Assembly (NCBI RefSeq): GCF_001700965.1
Contig: NZ_CP016756.1
Span: forward strand, 2,718,501 to 2,782,500
Direction: 5' to 3'
DNA: 64,000 nucleotides
DNA from: Stenotrophomonas nitritireducens
Lineage (GTDB): Bacteria > Pseudomonadota > Gammaproteobacteria > Xanthomonadales > Xanthomonadaceae
Positions 7,683 through 16,185 of this stretch are shown here, piece after piece. The notes beneath the pieces are model-generated. The model ran no database searches. It was not told where the DNA came from and worked only from the letters and a program-made list of their open reading frames with translations. Both the position numbers and the translations under genes were made by a program. Position 1 is the stretch's first letter; each line of letters begins with the position of its first letter.

Positions 7683-8188
7683 GTGACTGGTACAAATTCG
7701 CGTTGGTGGATTGCGCGGGCGCACCGGAACGCGCTGGCACGCTGCAGCACCACGCCGGCACTGCCGGGCTGCAATGCCGCTGCCTGTTTGATGGGCAACC
7801 CGAAGCTGCGCATGCACAAGCAGCACCCTGGCTGATGGAGCTGCCGTTGGGCGGTGTCCAACAACCGGTGGATCATTGGTTGGCTGGTTTGGAACAGACC
7901 GAGGTGGGGCTTACCTTGCTGGCCTCTCGCGTTCCGTTCGAACCCTTGTTTGTTCATCTGCAACAGCAGCTGGACATTGCCCTGCCGGATGGAAGTCTTG
8001 CGCTGATGCGTTTCTATGATCCGCGCGCGTGGCTGCGCTATTGCCAGGTGCTGTCCTTGCCTCAGCAGATTGAGTTGCTGGGACCTGTGCTTGAGTGGCA
8101 AGTGACGCTGCGCGGCCAATCCCAGACCTTGTTCGGCGCCGACCTGCTGCGACAACAGGAGGCCGGCAATGCTTCAGCTGACGCCTGA
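7679..8188 (+). CDS. DUF4123 protein, probable type VI effector adaptor/chaperone
   Basis: 169 residues from ATG 7679, overlapping the PAAR stop by four bases. The family signature ALMRFYDPRAWLRYCQVL is clear at about 100-118. DUF4123 proteins load a specific effector onto the VgrG/PAAR spike and are encoded directly upstream of that effector. Here the following gene begins correctly (8169, overlapping this stop) but is cut after about 17 codons, so this adaptor appears to have lost its cargo. An alternative start further upstream would lie inside the PAAR gene and is unlikely. Confidence 0.85.
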   Translation: MSDWYKFALVDCAGAPERAGTLQHHAGTAGLQCRCLFDGQPEAAHAQAAPWLMELPLGGVQQPVDHWLAGLEQTEVGLTLLASRVPFEPLFVHLQQQLDIALPDGSLALMRFYDPRAWLRYCQVLSLPQQIELLGPVLEWQVTLRGQSQTLFGADLLRQQEAGNASADA

Positions 8189-8249
8189 GCAGTTTGCCAA
8201 GCTGTGCCTGCCGGAACCATGCGCATGCACGAACTTTGCAATTGCGTAA
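8169..8249 (+). pseudogene. Truncated start of a type VI effector gene
   Basis: ATG 8169 has an excellent ribosome site (AGGAGG, six-base spacing) and overlaps the adaptor's stop by 20 bases. It reads MLQLTPEQFAKLCLPEP, a plausible effector N terminus, then enters a 146-bp tandem repeat at about 8218 and stops at 8249 (26 codons). The position directly after PAAR and DUF4123 genes is where the cognate effector is expected. The breakpoint at the repeat edge suggests a deletion with one end in the repeat. Confidence 0.6.
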
Positions 8250-8600
8250 AGTGCGCGACGGTTGGATCGTTGACTTCGCGGCTGACGCCGCTCCTACAAA
8301 GATGCATCGCTTCGCGGTGGTGAGGTGGTTGTGGGAGCGACGTCAGTCGCGAAGTCGGCAAGCCATGCGCATCCACTGACTGTGCAATTGCATGAAGTGT
8401 GGGGCGGCTGGATCGTTGGCTTCGCGGCTGACGCCGCTCCTACAAAGATGCATGGCTTCGCGGTGGTGAGGTGGTTGTGGGGGCGACGTCAGTCGCGAGG
8501 CTGGCAAACCATGCGCATGCACGAACTTTGCAATTGCGTGAAGTGCGCGACGGTTGGATCGTGGGCTTCGCGGCTTACGCCGCTCCCGCACGTTTCAGGC
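8218..8600. repeat. 146-bp tandem array of REP-type hairpins
   Basis: The sequence starting CATGCGCATGCACGAAC recurs at 8218, 8364 and 8510, an exact 146-bp period with about 2.6 copies. Each unit contains an inverted pair, GCTTCGCGGCTGACGCCGC and the opposed GGAGCGACGTCAGTCGCGA. Units 1 and 3 are more alike than either is to unit 2. The same family, same period, recurs at 10532-10795. Confidence 0.85.
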
Positions 8601-8737
8601 GTCGTGCCTTTCCTGCAATGACCTTGGGAAATTGTTCACTGCACAGGGGCGATGAAGTGCAGCCAGTGACATCAGATGCGGTGATGGAAACATGACAGCA
8701 ACGTTGGCAATAACCCGGCACAGGTAAAAGCGACAGC

Positions 8738-9943
8738 ATGAAATTTCTTCTGATTCTTGTACTGGTGGTATCAGGCATGTGCACGTCCATGGCCTCCAAT
8801 GCCAGTTCTTCGTATGCCGTGCAGCTGCAAGGCGCGCCTGCATTGCACTTGGCCGTAGCGGATGCGGACGTGGCCGCTGAAGACGCGCGGAATGGGAAGG
8901 ATGCGCTGTACTCGGTGGCGTTCTTCCTGGTGGTGTTCGTTCTGATTGGATGGGGGGTTACTCATCTTTCGCGGGAAAGGACGCCCAAGGCCACGCCGTC
9001 GTTGCCGCGCGTGCCGGTGCAGATGCACTGGTATGACGGCACCCAGCTGCCCATCGCCGATTGGGGGCGGATCAGCGAAGACGCGCCCGCGCAGATGGAT
9101 GCCGAGGCTGTGCATATCTACCGCACTTCGGCGGCAAGGGAATGGCTGGAGGCGCTCAATCACCGCCTTGGCGAGCACTACCGGATCACCGAGTCCGGCG
9201 ATTTCCTGCTGTTGTCAAACCTGATGGACCGGCCTGGCGAGGTGTTCCTTGCCAGCTGCCAACGCCTGCTCGGGCGCATCCGTCGCAACCTGGGGGCACT
9301 TGCGGTTGAACAGGGCATGGGCAAGCACGTGGTGATGGTTTTCGCCGATGAGGATGATTACTACGCCTATGTCTCGCACTACTACCCCGAAGACGGCGAG
9401 TACGCGATGTCTTCGGGCATGTTCATCAAGGCTGGCTATGGGCATTTCGTGCTGCCGCTGTCGATCCTTGATTCGATGGAACCGGTGATCGCCCATGAGC
9501 TCACCCATTGCCTGCTGCAGCACCTGCCGATTCCGGCCTGGTTGAACGAGGGCCTGGCGGTAAACACAGAACACAGCTTGTATCCACAGCTGGCGGCGCC
9601 CGGCGCGCAGATGTATTTTCCGCATGAGATTGCCGCGCAACACGCCGCTTACTGGAACCCGGAGAGCATCCAGCTGTTCTGGTCCGGAAAATCCTTCCTC
9701 GCCGCAGACGATGGCAACCGGCTTTCCTACGATCTGGCCAAGAAGATCACCGCGCTTGCAGCAGGCGATGAGCGTGCGTTTCGCAAGTTCGTGGCTGCGG
9801 CGCAGATGAGTGATGGCGGCCTGGCAGCCGAGCAGCATCTGGGTTATCCAATCCAGAACCTGCTCGAAGCGGTGCTGGGTGAGGGCGACTGGGCGCCGAA
9901 GCCGGAGGCGTGGATGCAGGGGGTTGAGCGTGGGCAGTTCTAG
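8738..9943 (+). CDS. Membrane-anchored gluzincin-type zinc metalloprotease
   Basis: 401 residues with a signal peptide (MKFLLILVLVVSGMCTSMA) and a second membrane segment at about 56-75 (ALYSVAFFLVVFVLIGWGV). The rest is soluble and probably periplasmic. IAHELTHCLL gives the zinc site H253-E254-x-x-H257 and ...NEGLA gives a third ligand near E271, the gluzincin pattern of peptidase MA and DUF1570-like proteins. Substrate unknown. It lies between two copies of the 146-bp repeat array. ATG 8738 is preceded by a weak purine-rich leader. No second gene shares its strand nearby, so it is probably monocistronic. Confidence 0.75.
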   Translation: MKFLLILVLVVSGMCTSMASNASSSYAVQLQGAPALHLAVADADVAAEDARNGKDALYSVAFFLVVFVLIGWGVTHLSRERTPKATPSLPRVPVQMHWYDGTQLPIADWGRISEDAPAQMDAEAVHIYRTSAAREWLEALNHRLGEHYRITESGDFLLLSNLMDRPGEVFLASCQRLLGRIRRNLGALAVEQGMGKHVVMVFADEDDYYAYVSHYYPEDGEYAMSSGMFIKAGYGHFVLPLSILDSMEPVIAHELTHCLLQHLPIPAWLNEGLAVNTEHSLYPQLAAPGAQMYFPHEIAAQHAAYWNPESIQLFWSGKSFLAADDGNRLSYDLAKKITALAAGDERAFRKFVAAAQMSDGGLAAEQHLGYPIQNLLEAVLGEGDWAPKPEAWMQGVERGQF

Positions 9944-9951
9944 TGCGGTAG

Positions 9952-10425
9952 TCAGTCGAGAAGTTGATACTGGTTCTTGCTGATGCGCTTTACGCGAATG
10001 AAGTCATGGTCACTTGGTGTGTTTACTTCAACCATTTCCTCCACCCAGTCTTCCGAATAGGCCATGCCTGATTCTGTATCGAAGCTGGGGTTCCAAGAAA
10101 TTTCATAGATGGGCTGATCGCTGTCGGGTACATAACGAATACTGAAAACGTTCAGTAGCGATTGCCTGAGGGCTATGCGGTTGACGTGCTTCCAGAAGGC
10201 GGGGTGCCGTGCTGCAGACACCGCCGATGCGAAGGCCAATGCACAAGGTATTTCCGCGAACGCATCGTTAATGGTTTGCTGGGCGGCGGCCAGCTTGCGC
10301 TCCATGGGATAGATGGCAACGTATTCGACCAGAACCAGCGTGCTGCCGTACTGGAATTCGCAGGTCTCAGGTGTGGAGCCAGTCCAGTGACCCAGCATGT
10401 TCTGCGACAGAAGCGAGATGGGCAT
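9952..10425 (-). CDS. Hypothetical soluble protein
   Basis: 157 residues, no signal peptide, membrane segment or known motif. It is moderately acidic and aromatic-rich (FWKHVNRIALRQSLLNVFSI, YEISWNPSFDTESGMAYSEDW), compact and possibly mixed alpha/beta. It converges with the metalloprotease gene, 8 bases between stops. With the 146-bp repeats on both sides of this gene pair, acquisition or reshuffling as a block is possible. Immunity-type proteins can look like this, but nothing here shows that. Confidence 0.6.
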   Translation of the reverse strand: MPISLLSQNMLGHWTGSTPETCEFQYGSTLVLVEYVAIYPMERKLAAAQQTINDAFAEIPCALAFASAVSAARHPAFWKHVNRIALRQSLLNVFSIRYVPDSDQPIYEISWNPSFDTESGMAYSEDWVEEMVEVNTPSDHDFIRVKRISKNQYQLLD

Positions 10426-10531
10426 TGGTCCTGATTCCAGATGGCGGGCACCGGTTGTTGCGGGAGTGCCGCAATCTGTATGGCTAAGGGCAATTGTACC
10501 TGCGCCAATGCCGTCCGCATTCTAGTCCTGT

Positions 10532-10795
10532 GTAGGAGCGACGTCAGTCGCGAAGCCAGGAGACCTTGCGCATCCGCAGGCTATGCATTTGCATAGAGCC
10601 AATGGCGGCGGGATTCAGGGCTTCGCGGCTCACGTCGCTCCCACAAAGATGTTTGGATTCCCGGTGGCTGCAGGATTGTAGGAGCGACGTCAGTCGCGAA
10701 GCCGGCGGACCCTGCGCAATCACAAACTGTGCAATTGCGTGGAGTACGCAACCGTTGGATCGCGGGCTTCGCGGCTTGCGCCGCTCCTGCAAGGG
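10532..10795. repeat. 146-bp REP-type tandem repeats, second site
   Basis: GTAGGAGCGACGTCAGTCGC occurs at 10532 and 10678, again a 146-bp period, each followed by a CGCAATCAC/TTTGCAATTGCGT-like core and an inverted GCTTCGCGGCT...GCCGCTCC arm. The unit is clearly related to the 8218 array. Confidence 0.8.
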
Positions 10796-10815
10796 TACTG
10801 AATCGTGCCCGATCT

Positions 10816-11934
10816 TCAGCCTGCGGCGTTGTAAGGCGGGTAGTCGATGTACCCCTTGCCGTTGCCGCCGTAGAAGGTAGTCGGGTCGGCCTTGGCCAGC
10901 GGGTAGCCGTTGCGCAGGCGCTCGACCAGGTCCGGGTTGCTGATGAATGGCACGCCGAAGCCGGCCAGGTCGATCAGGCCTTCGTCGATCAGCGATTCGG
11001 CTGATTCGCGGTCCAGTCCACCTGCCAGGATCAGGCTGGTTTGCGGCAGCTTGCCCTTGATGGTCTTCAGCAATGCGTTGAAACCGGCCTGGCCGGGGTC
11101 GGTGCGGGAGAAGCCTGCCTGGTTCATCAGGTGCACGAAGGCCAGCTTGCGCTTGCCGATGGCGTCGGCCAGGGCGGTGTAGGTTTCATCGGTCTGCGGA
11201 TAGGACGGCATGTCGAAGACGTTGCCGTAGGGCGACAAGCGAATGCCGGTGCGCTCGGCGCCGATGCGCGCAACGATGGCATCAATCACTTCCAGGGTGA
11301 AGCGGATCCGGTTCTCCAGCGTTGCCGCCGAGTACTTGTCGTCGCGGTCATTGATCAGCGGATTGAGGAACTGCTCGTGCAGGTAGCCGTTGGCGCCGTG
11401 GATTTCCACGCCATCAAAGCCGGCATCCATCGCGTTCTGCGCAGCCTGGGCGAAATCTTCGACCACGCGTGCGACTTCTTCGGTGCTCAGCTGGCGTGGG
11501 GCCGGCGGATCAACCATGCCGGGCTCGCCACTTTCGGTATAGCCGAAGGCCTTGGAATTGGCGGGCTGCTTGCTGCTGGCGCTGACCGGCGCGCGTCCAT
11601 CGGCCTGGATGGAGGGATGCGACATGCGGCCCACGTGCCACAGCTGGGCGACGATCTTGCCGCCCAGCGCACGCACCGAGTTGGTGGTCAGGCGCCAGCC
11701 TTCAATCTGCTCCGGGCTGTAGATGCCGGGGTTGAACAGATAGCCCTGGCCCTCGCGCGAAATGGGCGTGCCTTCGCTGACGATCAGGCCTGCGGTGGCG
11801 CGCTGTGCGTAATACAGGGCAACGCGTTCGTCGGCAATGTCGTCCGGCGCGCGGGAACGGGTCATCGGCGCCATGACGACGCGGTTGGAAAGCCGGATCC
11901 CGGCAAGGTTGTAAGGCTCGAAAAGCGTGCTCAT
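10816..11934 (-). CDS. Old Yellow Enzyme family NADH:flavin oxidoreductase
   Basis: 372-residue FMN enzyme that reduces activated alkenes (enones, maleimides, nitro compounds) with NAD(P)H. Family features: MAPMTRSRA at 21-29, the substrate-binding pair H179/N182 in VEIHGANGYLHEQFLNP (HxxN), Y184 as proton donor, and the FMN phosphate loop in LILAGGLD and FGVPFISNPDL. Length and layout match NemA-type enzymes. ATG 11934 (MSTLFEPYNL) is the normal family start; a longer frame upstream is not credible. It is probably monocistronic. No adjacent TetR-type nemR regulator was found. Confidence 0.92.
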   Translation of the reverse strand: MSTLFEPYNLAGIRLSNRVVMAPMTRSRAPDDIADERVALYYAQRATAGLIVSEGTPISREGQGYLFNPGIYSPEQIEGWRLTTNSVRALGGKIVAQLWHVGRMSHPSIQADGRAPVSASSKQPANSKAFGYTESGEPGMVDPPAPRQLSTEEVARVVEDFAQAAQNAMDAGFDGVEIHGANGYLHEQFLNPLINDRDDKYSAATLENRIRFTLEVIDAIVARIGAERTGIRLSPYGNVFDMPSYPQTDETYTALADAIGKRKLAFVHLMNQAGFSRTDPGQAGFNALLKTIKGKLPQTSLILAGGLDRESAESLIDEGLIDLAGFGVPFISNPDLVERLRNGYPLAKADPTTFYGGNGKGYIDYPPYNAAG

Positions 11935-12390
11935 TTCAATGTTCCAGGAAGATCTGATTAGGGGAGGGCAGTGCCTCGGCAACCGGCACTGCAGCTGCAG
12001 CGCAACGGGCACCGCAGCAAGGACTGCTGGAACATGGGCACGGTTATGGGCCACCTCAACCGAACAGTGTGGAAAGCAGAATTGCGGCTGCCGCAACATT
12101 CACGCGGGCATTGACGATGGCAGGCCGGGCCATCAGCGCTGAAATGGGCCAATGCCGTGCCTGCAATCACGGGTTGTCGGGTGCAGTTGGATCGTCGGCT
12201 TCGCAGCTGATGTCGCTGTCACGGAGGGGGCGCTGCCAACCGGATATGAAGCGCCTGAAGCGCGCGCCGGTCATGCGTTGCCTTTATTGAAAGGCGGTGG
12301 GTTTTGTGCAGAAAGGCGCTTGTGGCAGACAATCTTGCCTATTCAGGGCGCAGGCCATACGCTCGGCGCAGCATAAACAGGGGATGTTGC
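11935..12390. other. Intergenic region between OYE gene and lipoprotein gene
   Basis: 456 bases without a credible gene. A degraded REP-like stretch (GTCGGCTTCGCAGCTGATGT, about 12192) is visible. The two divergent genes must have their promoters here. No operator or RNA was recognised. Confidence 0.4.
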
Positions 12391-13026
12391 ATGGCTGCTC
12401 GAGGCTTCCTTTTTTCCACCGCCATCGCGCTGGGCCTGGCAGCCTGCGCGGCAGCGGAAGCGCCCGTCCCGGTGCTGCCAGATGCCCGGGCGGGCCAATG
12501 CCACAAGGACAGCGACTGCAAGGGCGATCGCATCTGCGAGCAGGGCAGCTGCACCGCACCCCCGCCACAGCCGGTTGAGCCGCAGGCGCCGCCCGCAGCA
12601 GCGCCGCTGGTTTCCGCTGATGATGAGAAGGCCGCGCTGGCGGCAGCCATTGCCGGCTATATCGCGCAGAGCAAACAGGAAGCCATTGAAACCTCGTTGA
12701 TCGAGTCCGAGGAGTTCCGCAAGCTGGTGCGTGGTGATATCAACGGCGATGGGCTTGCCGATCTGGCCGCGAGCACCTTGTTTGCAATCGAAGGCAGCAA
12801 TACCGACTTCCAGCATCTGTTCGTTTTCCAGCAGCGCGAAGGAAAGCTGGTGTTGATCGACAGCAGCGCCGCCGATGCCGGCAAGCTGGCGGATTTCGAT
12901 ATCGCCGGCGGCCATCTGCAGGTCAGTTACCTGGACTACGCCGAAGAGGATTCGCGTTGTTGCCCGAGCTTGGAGTACAGCAAGCAGTTCGTCGCCGCCG
13001 GTGACAAGCTGGTGCTGCGCAACTGA
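12391..13026 (+). CDS. Predicted lipoprotein with small Cys-knot motif
   Basis: 211 residues. The signal peptide ends in a lipobox LAAC with C19 as lipidation site. Residues about 32-51 contain CHKDSDCKGDRICEQGSC, a compact disulfide-rich motif like those in dickkopf-type or defensin-like repeats, then a Pro/Ala-rich spacer. The C-terminal domain (DINGDGLADLAAS at about 115-127) carries a calcium-loop-like DxNxDG motif and looks like a single VCBS/FG-GAP-type or Spy-like unit. Start ATG 12391 has GGGG upstream; the frame extends further 5' but without a signal peptide. Function unknown; likely outer- or inner-membrane anchored. Confidence 0.75.
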   Translation: MAARGFLFSTAIALGLAACAAAEAPVPVLPDARAGQCHKDSDCKGDRICEQGSCTAPPPQPVEPQAPPAAAPLVSADDEKAALAAAIAGYIAQSKQEAIETSLIESEEFRKLVRGDINGDGLADLAASTLFAIEGSNTDFQHLFVFQQREGKLVLIDSSAADAGKLADFDIAGGHLQVSYLDYAEEDSRCCPSLEYSKQFVAAGDKLVLRN

Positions 13027-13046
13027 TTTGAAGCCATTAGCTGTGC

Positions 13047-13150
13047 GTGGGAGCGGCGTAAGCCGCGAAGCAGGCAATCTGCCCGCGTGCATGCGATGGC
13101 AGTCCCGGGCTTCTTGCACCGTCGCCATCCGCGGCTTCGCGGCTGCGACA
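13047..13150. repeat. REP-type inverted pair
   Basis: GTGGGAGCGGCGTAAGCCGC at 13047 and an opposed GCGGCTTCGCGGCTGC at about 13130 form a hairpin-capable pair between the converging lipoprotein and hydrolase genes. Confidence 0.75.
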
Positions 13151-13160
13151 AGCCCGGCGA

Positions 13161-13976
13161 TCAGCGGTGCTGCTGGAACAGCCAGTCGCGCCACCAGTTG
13201 CCTGGATCGATGTCGGCCGGCGGCGTATGTGCCAGCCCGGCATATTCCCTGAGCTGGATCTGCTTGCCGCCAGCGGCATGAACCGCAGCGACAAAGCGGC
13301 GGTCGGCAGTGATCGGGTTTTCCTCATCGGCGCTGCCATGCAGCACCAGAACCGGCAGCGCCTTGAATGTGTCTGCATGCGCGTTGGCCGGAGCGATGCC
13401 GGAGATCGGCACGATGGCGGCCAGCAGGTCCGGCTGCAGGGTAGGCGCCAGCCACGCCGCCGATCCGCCCATCGAGAAACCGAGCGCATAGATGCGGCTG
13501 TGGTCGACCGGGTTGTCGGCGGCAACGCTGCGCGCCAACGTCAGCGCGGCCGCCAGCACCGGTGCAGCCTGGGCGGACTGATCGGCCGAGGCCGGGCCAT
13601 AGTTGGCGCTCCTGATAGGGAACTGCGGCACCAGCACGTAGGCCGGGTAGTGCTGGCGTATCTCTGGCACCGCCCAGCTTCTGGCCAGCCTGTCGAGCTG
13701 ACCGTTATTGTCCGTGCCGATTCCACCGGAGCCATGGAACTGGATCACCAATGGATAGGTTTGCCCGGCCCGCAGGTTGGCCGGGCGCAACAGCCGATAG
13801 GGGAGTACTAGGCCATCATCGGCAACGAAACTGCCCACTTCGAACTGCGTGATATCGACTGTGGCAAATACGTCCTTGGCCAGCGGCCCCACCCCGCTTA
13901 TGTGGGTGACGGTGGCGCTGCCGTGCGTGCTGCCGACGAGCAGGGCCAGACCGATGGCAAGGTAATGCTTGGGCAT
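13161..13976 (-). CDS. Exported alpha/beta hydrolase (esterase, dienelactone/LpqC-like)
   Basis: 271 residues from ATG 13976 with signal peptide MPKHYLAIGLALLVGSTHG. An alpha/beta hydrolase follows: oxyanion segment QFHGSGGIG (about 80-87), nucleophile S168 in GFSMGGSAA, a candidate acid in HGSADEENP, and the catalytic His in GLAHTPP near the end. Such enzymes cleave small esters in the periplasm or outside the cell; the substrate is not evident. It diverges from the lipase gene at 14223 with 246 bp between, where both promoters should lie. Confidence 0.85.
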   Translation of the reverse strand: MPKHYLAIGLALLVGSTHGSATVTHISGVGPLAKDVFATVDITQFEVGSFVADDGLVLPYRLLRPANLRAGQTYPLVIQFHGSGGIGTDNNGQLDRLARSWAVPEIRQHYPAYVLVPQFPIRSANYGPASADQSAQAAPVLAAALTLARSVAADNPVDHSRIYALGFSMGGSAAWLAPTLQPDLLAAIVPISGIAPANAHADTFKALPVLVLHGSADEENPITADRRFVAAVHAAGGKQIQLREYAGLAHTPPADIDPGNWWRDWLFQQHR

Positions 13977-14222
13977 GTGAGCGCTTCGGGTTGCCTGGGC
14001 CGTTGATTGTAGTGGCGGCAATGACGGCGCCGGCGCGAGATTATCTTATCGAAGCCATGCATCCGGCTGCGGGTGAATGCGGTAACGGCGTACGTCATGG
14101 GCGCAAGTGCGTGCACCTTCGCGGAATGAACGTTTCTTCGTGACATAGGCCGCCCGCGCGCGCCGTGCTGGCGCCTGGTTTGAGCTAGCATCAGCACAAC
14201 GGGTGCCCAGGGATTGGAAGGC

Positions 14223-15362
14223 ATGAAGATCGCGGTGATGCGCTGGCTGTTGGTGCTCATGTGGCCGCTTGTGGCGAGCGCGCCGGTGTTTGCGGCACCA
14301 GGCGCGCTGCTGGAGGCCACGCCCACCGGCGGCGCACCGGCCGGCACCAAGGCATGGCGCATCCGCTACGAAACCACCGATGTGGATGGCGACCCCACCC
14401 AATCCACCGGCGTGCTGATCGCACCCGAAGGCGTGGCGCCGCTGGCCGGGCGCGACGTGGTGGCCTGGGCGCATGGCACGGTGGGTATTGATTCGGCCTG
14501 CACGCCGATCCGTACGCTGGATCAGATTCCGGGCCTCGCGCAGATGCTGGCGCGGGGCTGGGTGGTGGTGGCCAGTGATTATCCCGGCCTGGGTACGCGC
14601 GGGCCGCATGCCTATCTTGCCGGTGACGCCACTGCAGCGGCGGTGCTGGATTCGGTGCGTGCGGCCAGGGCAGTTGCGGCCGCCGCTGCGGGCCAGCGGT
14701 TCGCGGTATGGGGGCATTCGCAGGGCGGGCATGCGGCGCTGTTCAGTGCACAACGGGCGCGCGCCTATGCACCGGAACTGCAGCTACAGGGGGTGGTGGC
14801 GGTATCGCCGCCGACCGATCTGGCGGCGAACATGCAGCACGCCGATCCCACGGTGCGTGGTTTGTTGACGGCGTTCACCGCGCGCAGCTGGTCCAGGGTG
14901 TACGGCGCTGATCTGTCCACCATTGCCAACAAGGCCACGCAAGGGGTGATCGAGCGCGCCACCCGTGGCTGCGAAGGCGATCCGTTCTCTGCGGCCGCGC
15001 TGCTGCGACTGTTGCGGCTGCGTGCACGCCTGGGCAGCCTTGACCTGGCCGGGCGCGCGCCGTGGGACAGTTTGATGGCGCGCAATTCGATCAGCGCGTT
15101 GGCGGCCGGGGCGGCGCCGCTGCTGCTGGTGCAATCCGACGCCGATGGGCTGGTGGCCACGCCGGTGACGCAGGGCTTCCGTGACCGCAGTTGCCAGCGC
15201 GGCGCCGTCCTGCGTTACCTGCGCCTGCCGGATACCGGCCACGCAACCACCGCGATAGCCTCGGCAGATCAGGCCGTTGCCTGGATTGCCGAGCGCTTCA
15301 GCGGCCAGACGCCGGCCAATGACTGCCCGGCCGTGACACCGGACCGCGGCGGAAGTGCTTGA
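14223..15362 (+). CDS. Secreted lipase-family alpha/beta hydrolase
   Basis: 379 residues with signal peptide (MRWLLVLMWPLVASAPVFA). It resembles the LIP secretory lipase family: AWAHGTVG (about 81-88, oxyanion side), nucleophile S166 in VWGHSQGGHAA, a candidate acid in LLVQSDADGLV near 299, and His in LPDTGHATT near 337. Several cysteines may form disulfides. ATG 14223 has a purine run almost adjacent; ATG 14238 (the MRWLL methionine) is an alternative that would give a shorter, cleaner signal peptide. Expected to hydrolyse acyl esters outside the cytoplasm. Confidence 0.85.
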   Translation: MKIAVMRWLLVLMWPLVASAPVFAAPGALLEATPTGGAPAGTKAWRIRYETTDVDGDPTQSTGVLIAPEGVAPLAGRDVVAWAHGTVGIDSACTPIRTLDQIPGLAQMLARGWVVVASDYPGLGTRGPHAYLAGDATAAAVLDSVRAARAVAAAAAGQRFAVWGHSQGGHAALFSAQRARAYAPELQLQGVVAVSPPTDLAANMQHADPTVRGLLTAFTARSWSRVYGADLSTIANKATQGVIERATRGCEGDPFSAAALLRLLRLRARLGSLDLAGRAPWDSLMARNSISALAAGAAPLLLVQSDADGLVATPVTQGFRDRSCQRGAVLRYLRLPDTGHATTAIASADQAVAWIAERFSGQTPANDCPAVTPDRGGSA

Positions 15363-15446
15363 ACCTCCCAGGGCCGTGGGTGTGTGATGCCCATCGTTGC
15401 CAATGAATCATCGTTGCCACGCTGCTGTAGTCACGGAGGTCCTGCC

Positions 15447-16106
15447 ATGTCGCTGCTGCTTTATGGTCACCCGTTCTCCTCGTATACGCAGAAGGTGCTG
15501 ATCGCGCTGTATGAGAACGCCATCGCCTTCGAGTTCCGCCTGTTGGGGCCGGATACCCCGGAATACATCGGCCAATGGCTGCAACGCTGGCCGTTGGGCA
15601 AGTTTCCATTGCTGCTTGATGGCGACCGCAGCGTGGTGGAAACCAGCATCATCATTGAATACCTGCAGCTCAAGCACCCCGGGCCAATACGATTGCTGCC
15701 CGAGCAGCCGATGGCCGCGCTGGACGTGCGCTTCCATGACCGCTTCTTCGATCTGCACGTGATGAGCCCGGTGCAGCATGCGGTGGCCGGTGCCTTGACT
15801 GGCGACGACGGCAAGCGCGACGAAGCGCGTGCGTTTGCCGTGCAGAAACTTGAGTTGGCTTACGCGTGGTGGGAAAGCCAGTTGCCGGGCCGCACCTGGG
15901 CCTGTGGCGAGGCGTTTTCGCTGGCCGACTGCGCGGCGGCGCCGGCGCTGTTCTACGCCGACTGGGTGCACCGTATCAGCGACGATTACCCGCTGCTGCT
16001 GGGCTACCGCCAGCGTCTGCTGCAACGCCCCTCATTCGCGCGCGCGGTCAACGAGGCACGCAGCTACCGTCACCTGTTCCCGCTGGGAGCGCCCGACCGC
16101 GATTGA
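15447..16106 (+). CDS. Glutathione S-transferase family protein
   Basis: 219 residues with the two-domain GST layout: thioredoxin-like N-terminal domain (MSLLLYGHPFSSYTQKVLIA; PLGKFPLLLDGDRSVVETSIIIEYL with the cis-Pro and the glutathione-binding E-S/T pair) and an all-helical C-terminal domain ending in PLLLGYRQRLLQRPSFARAV. Start ATG 15447 has CGGAGGT seven bases upstream. Conjugation or reduction with glutathione is expected; the substrate is not indicated. It follows the lipase gene on the same strand after 84 bp, but no functional link is visible. Confidence 0.9.
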   Translation: MSLLLYGHPFSSYTQKVLIALYENAIAFEFRLLGPDTPEYIGQWLQRWPLGKFPLLLDGDRSVVETSIIIEYLQLKHPGPIRLLPEQPMAALDVRFHDRFFDLHVMSPVQHAVAGALTGDDGKRDEARAFAVQKLELAYAWWESQLPGRTWACGEAFSLADCAAAPALFYADWVHRISDDYPLLLGYRQRLLQRPSFARAVNEARSYRHLFPLGAPDRD

Positions 16107-16185
16107 TTGCTGGCGGCTGCAACGGGCGCGTGGATCAGCGGTTACTGCGGGCACGTGCGGCATCGCCAACGGCTTCCGCGATGGA

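Noticed and set aside
9952..10425. Immunity protein for the lost type VI effector
   Set aside because: It lies on the opposite strand beyond the protease gene and shows no immunity-family feature; position alone is not enough.
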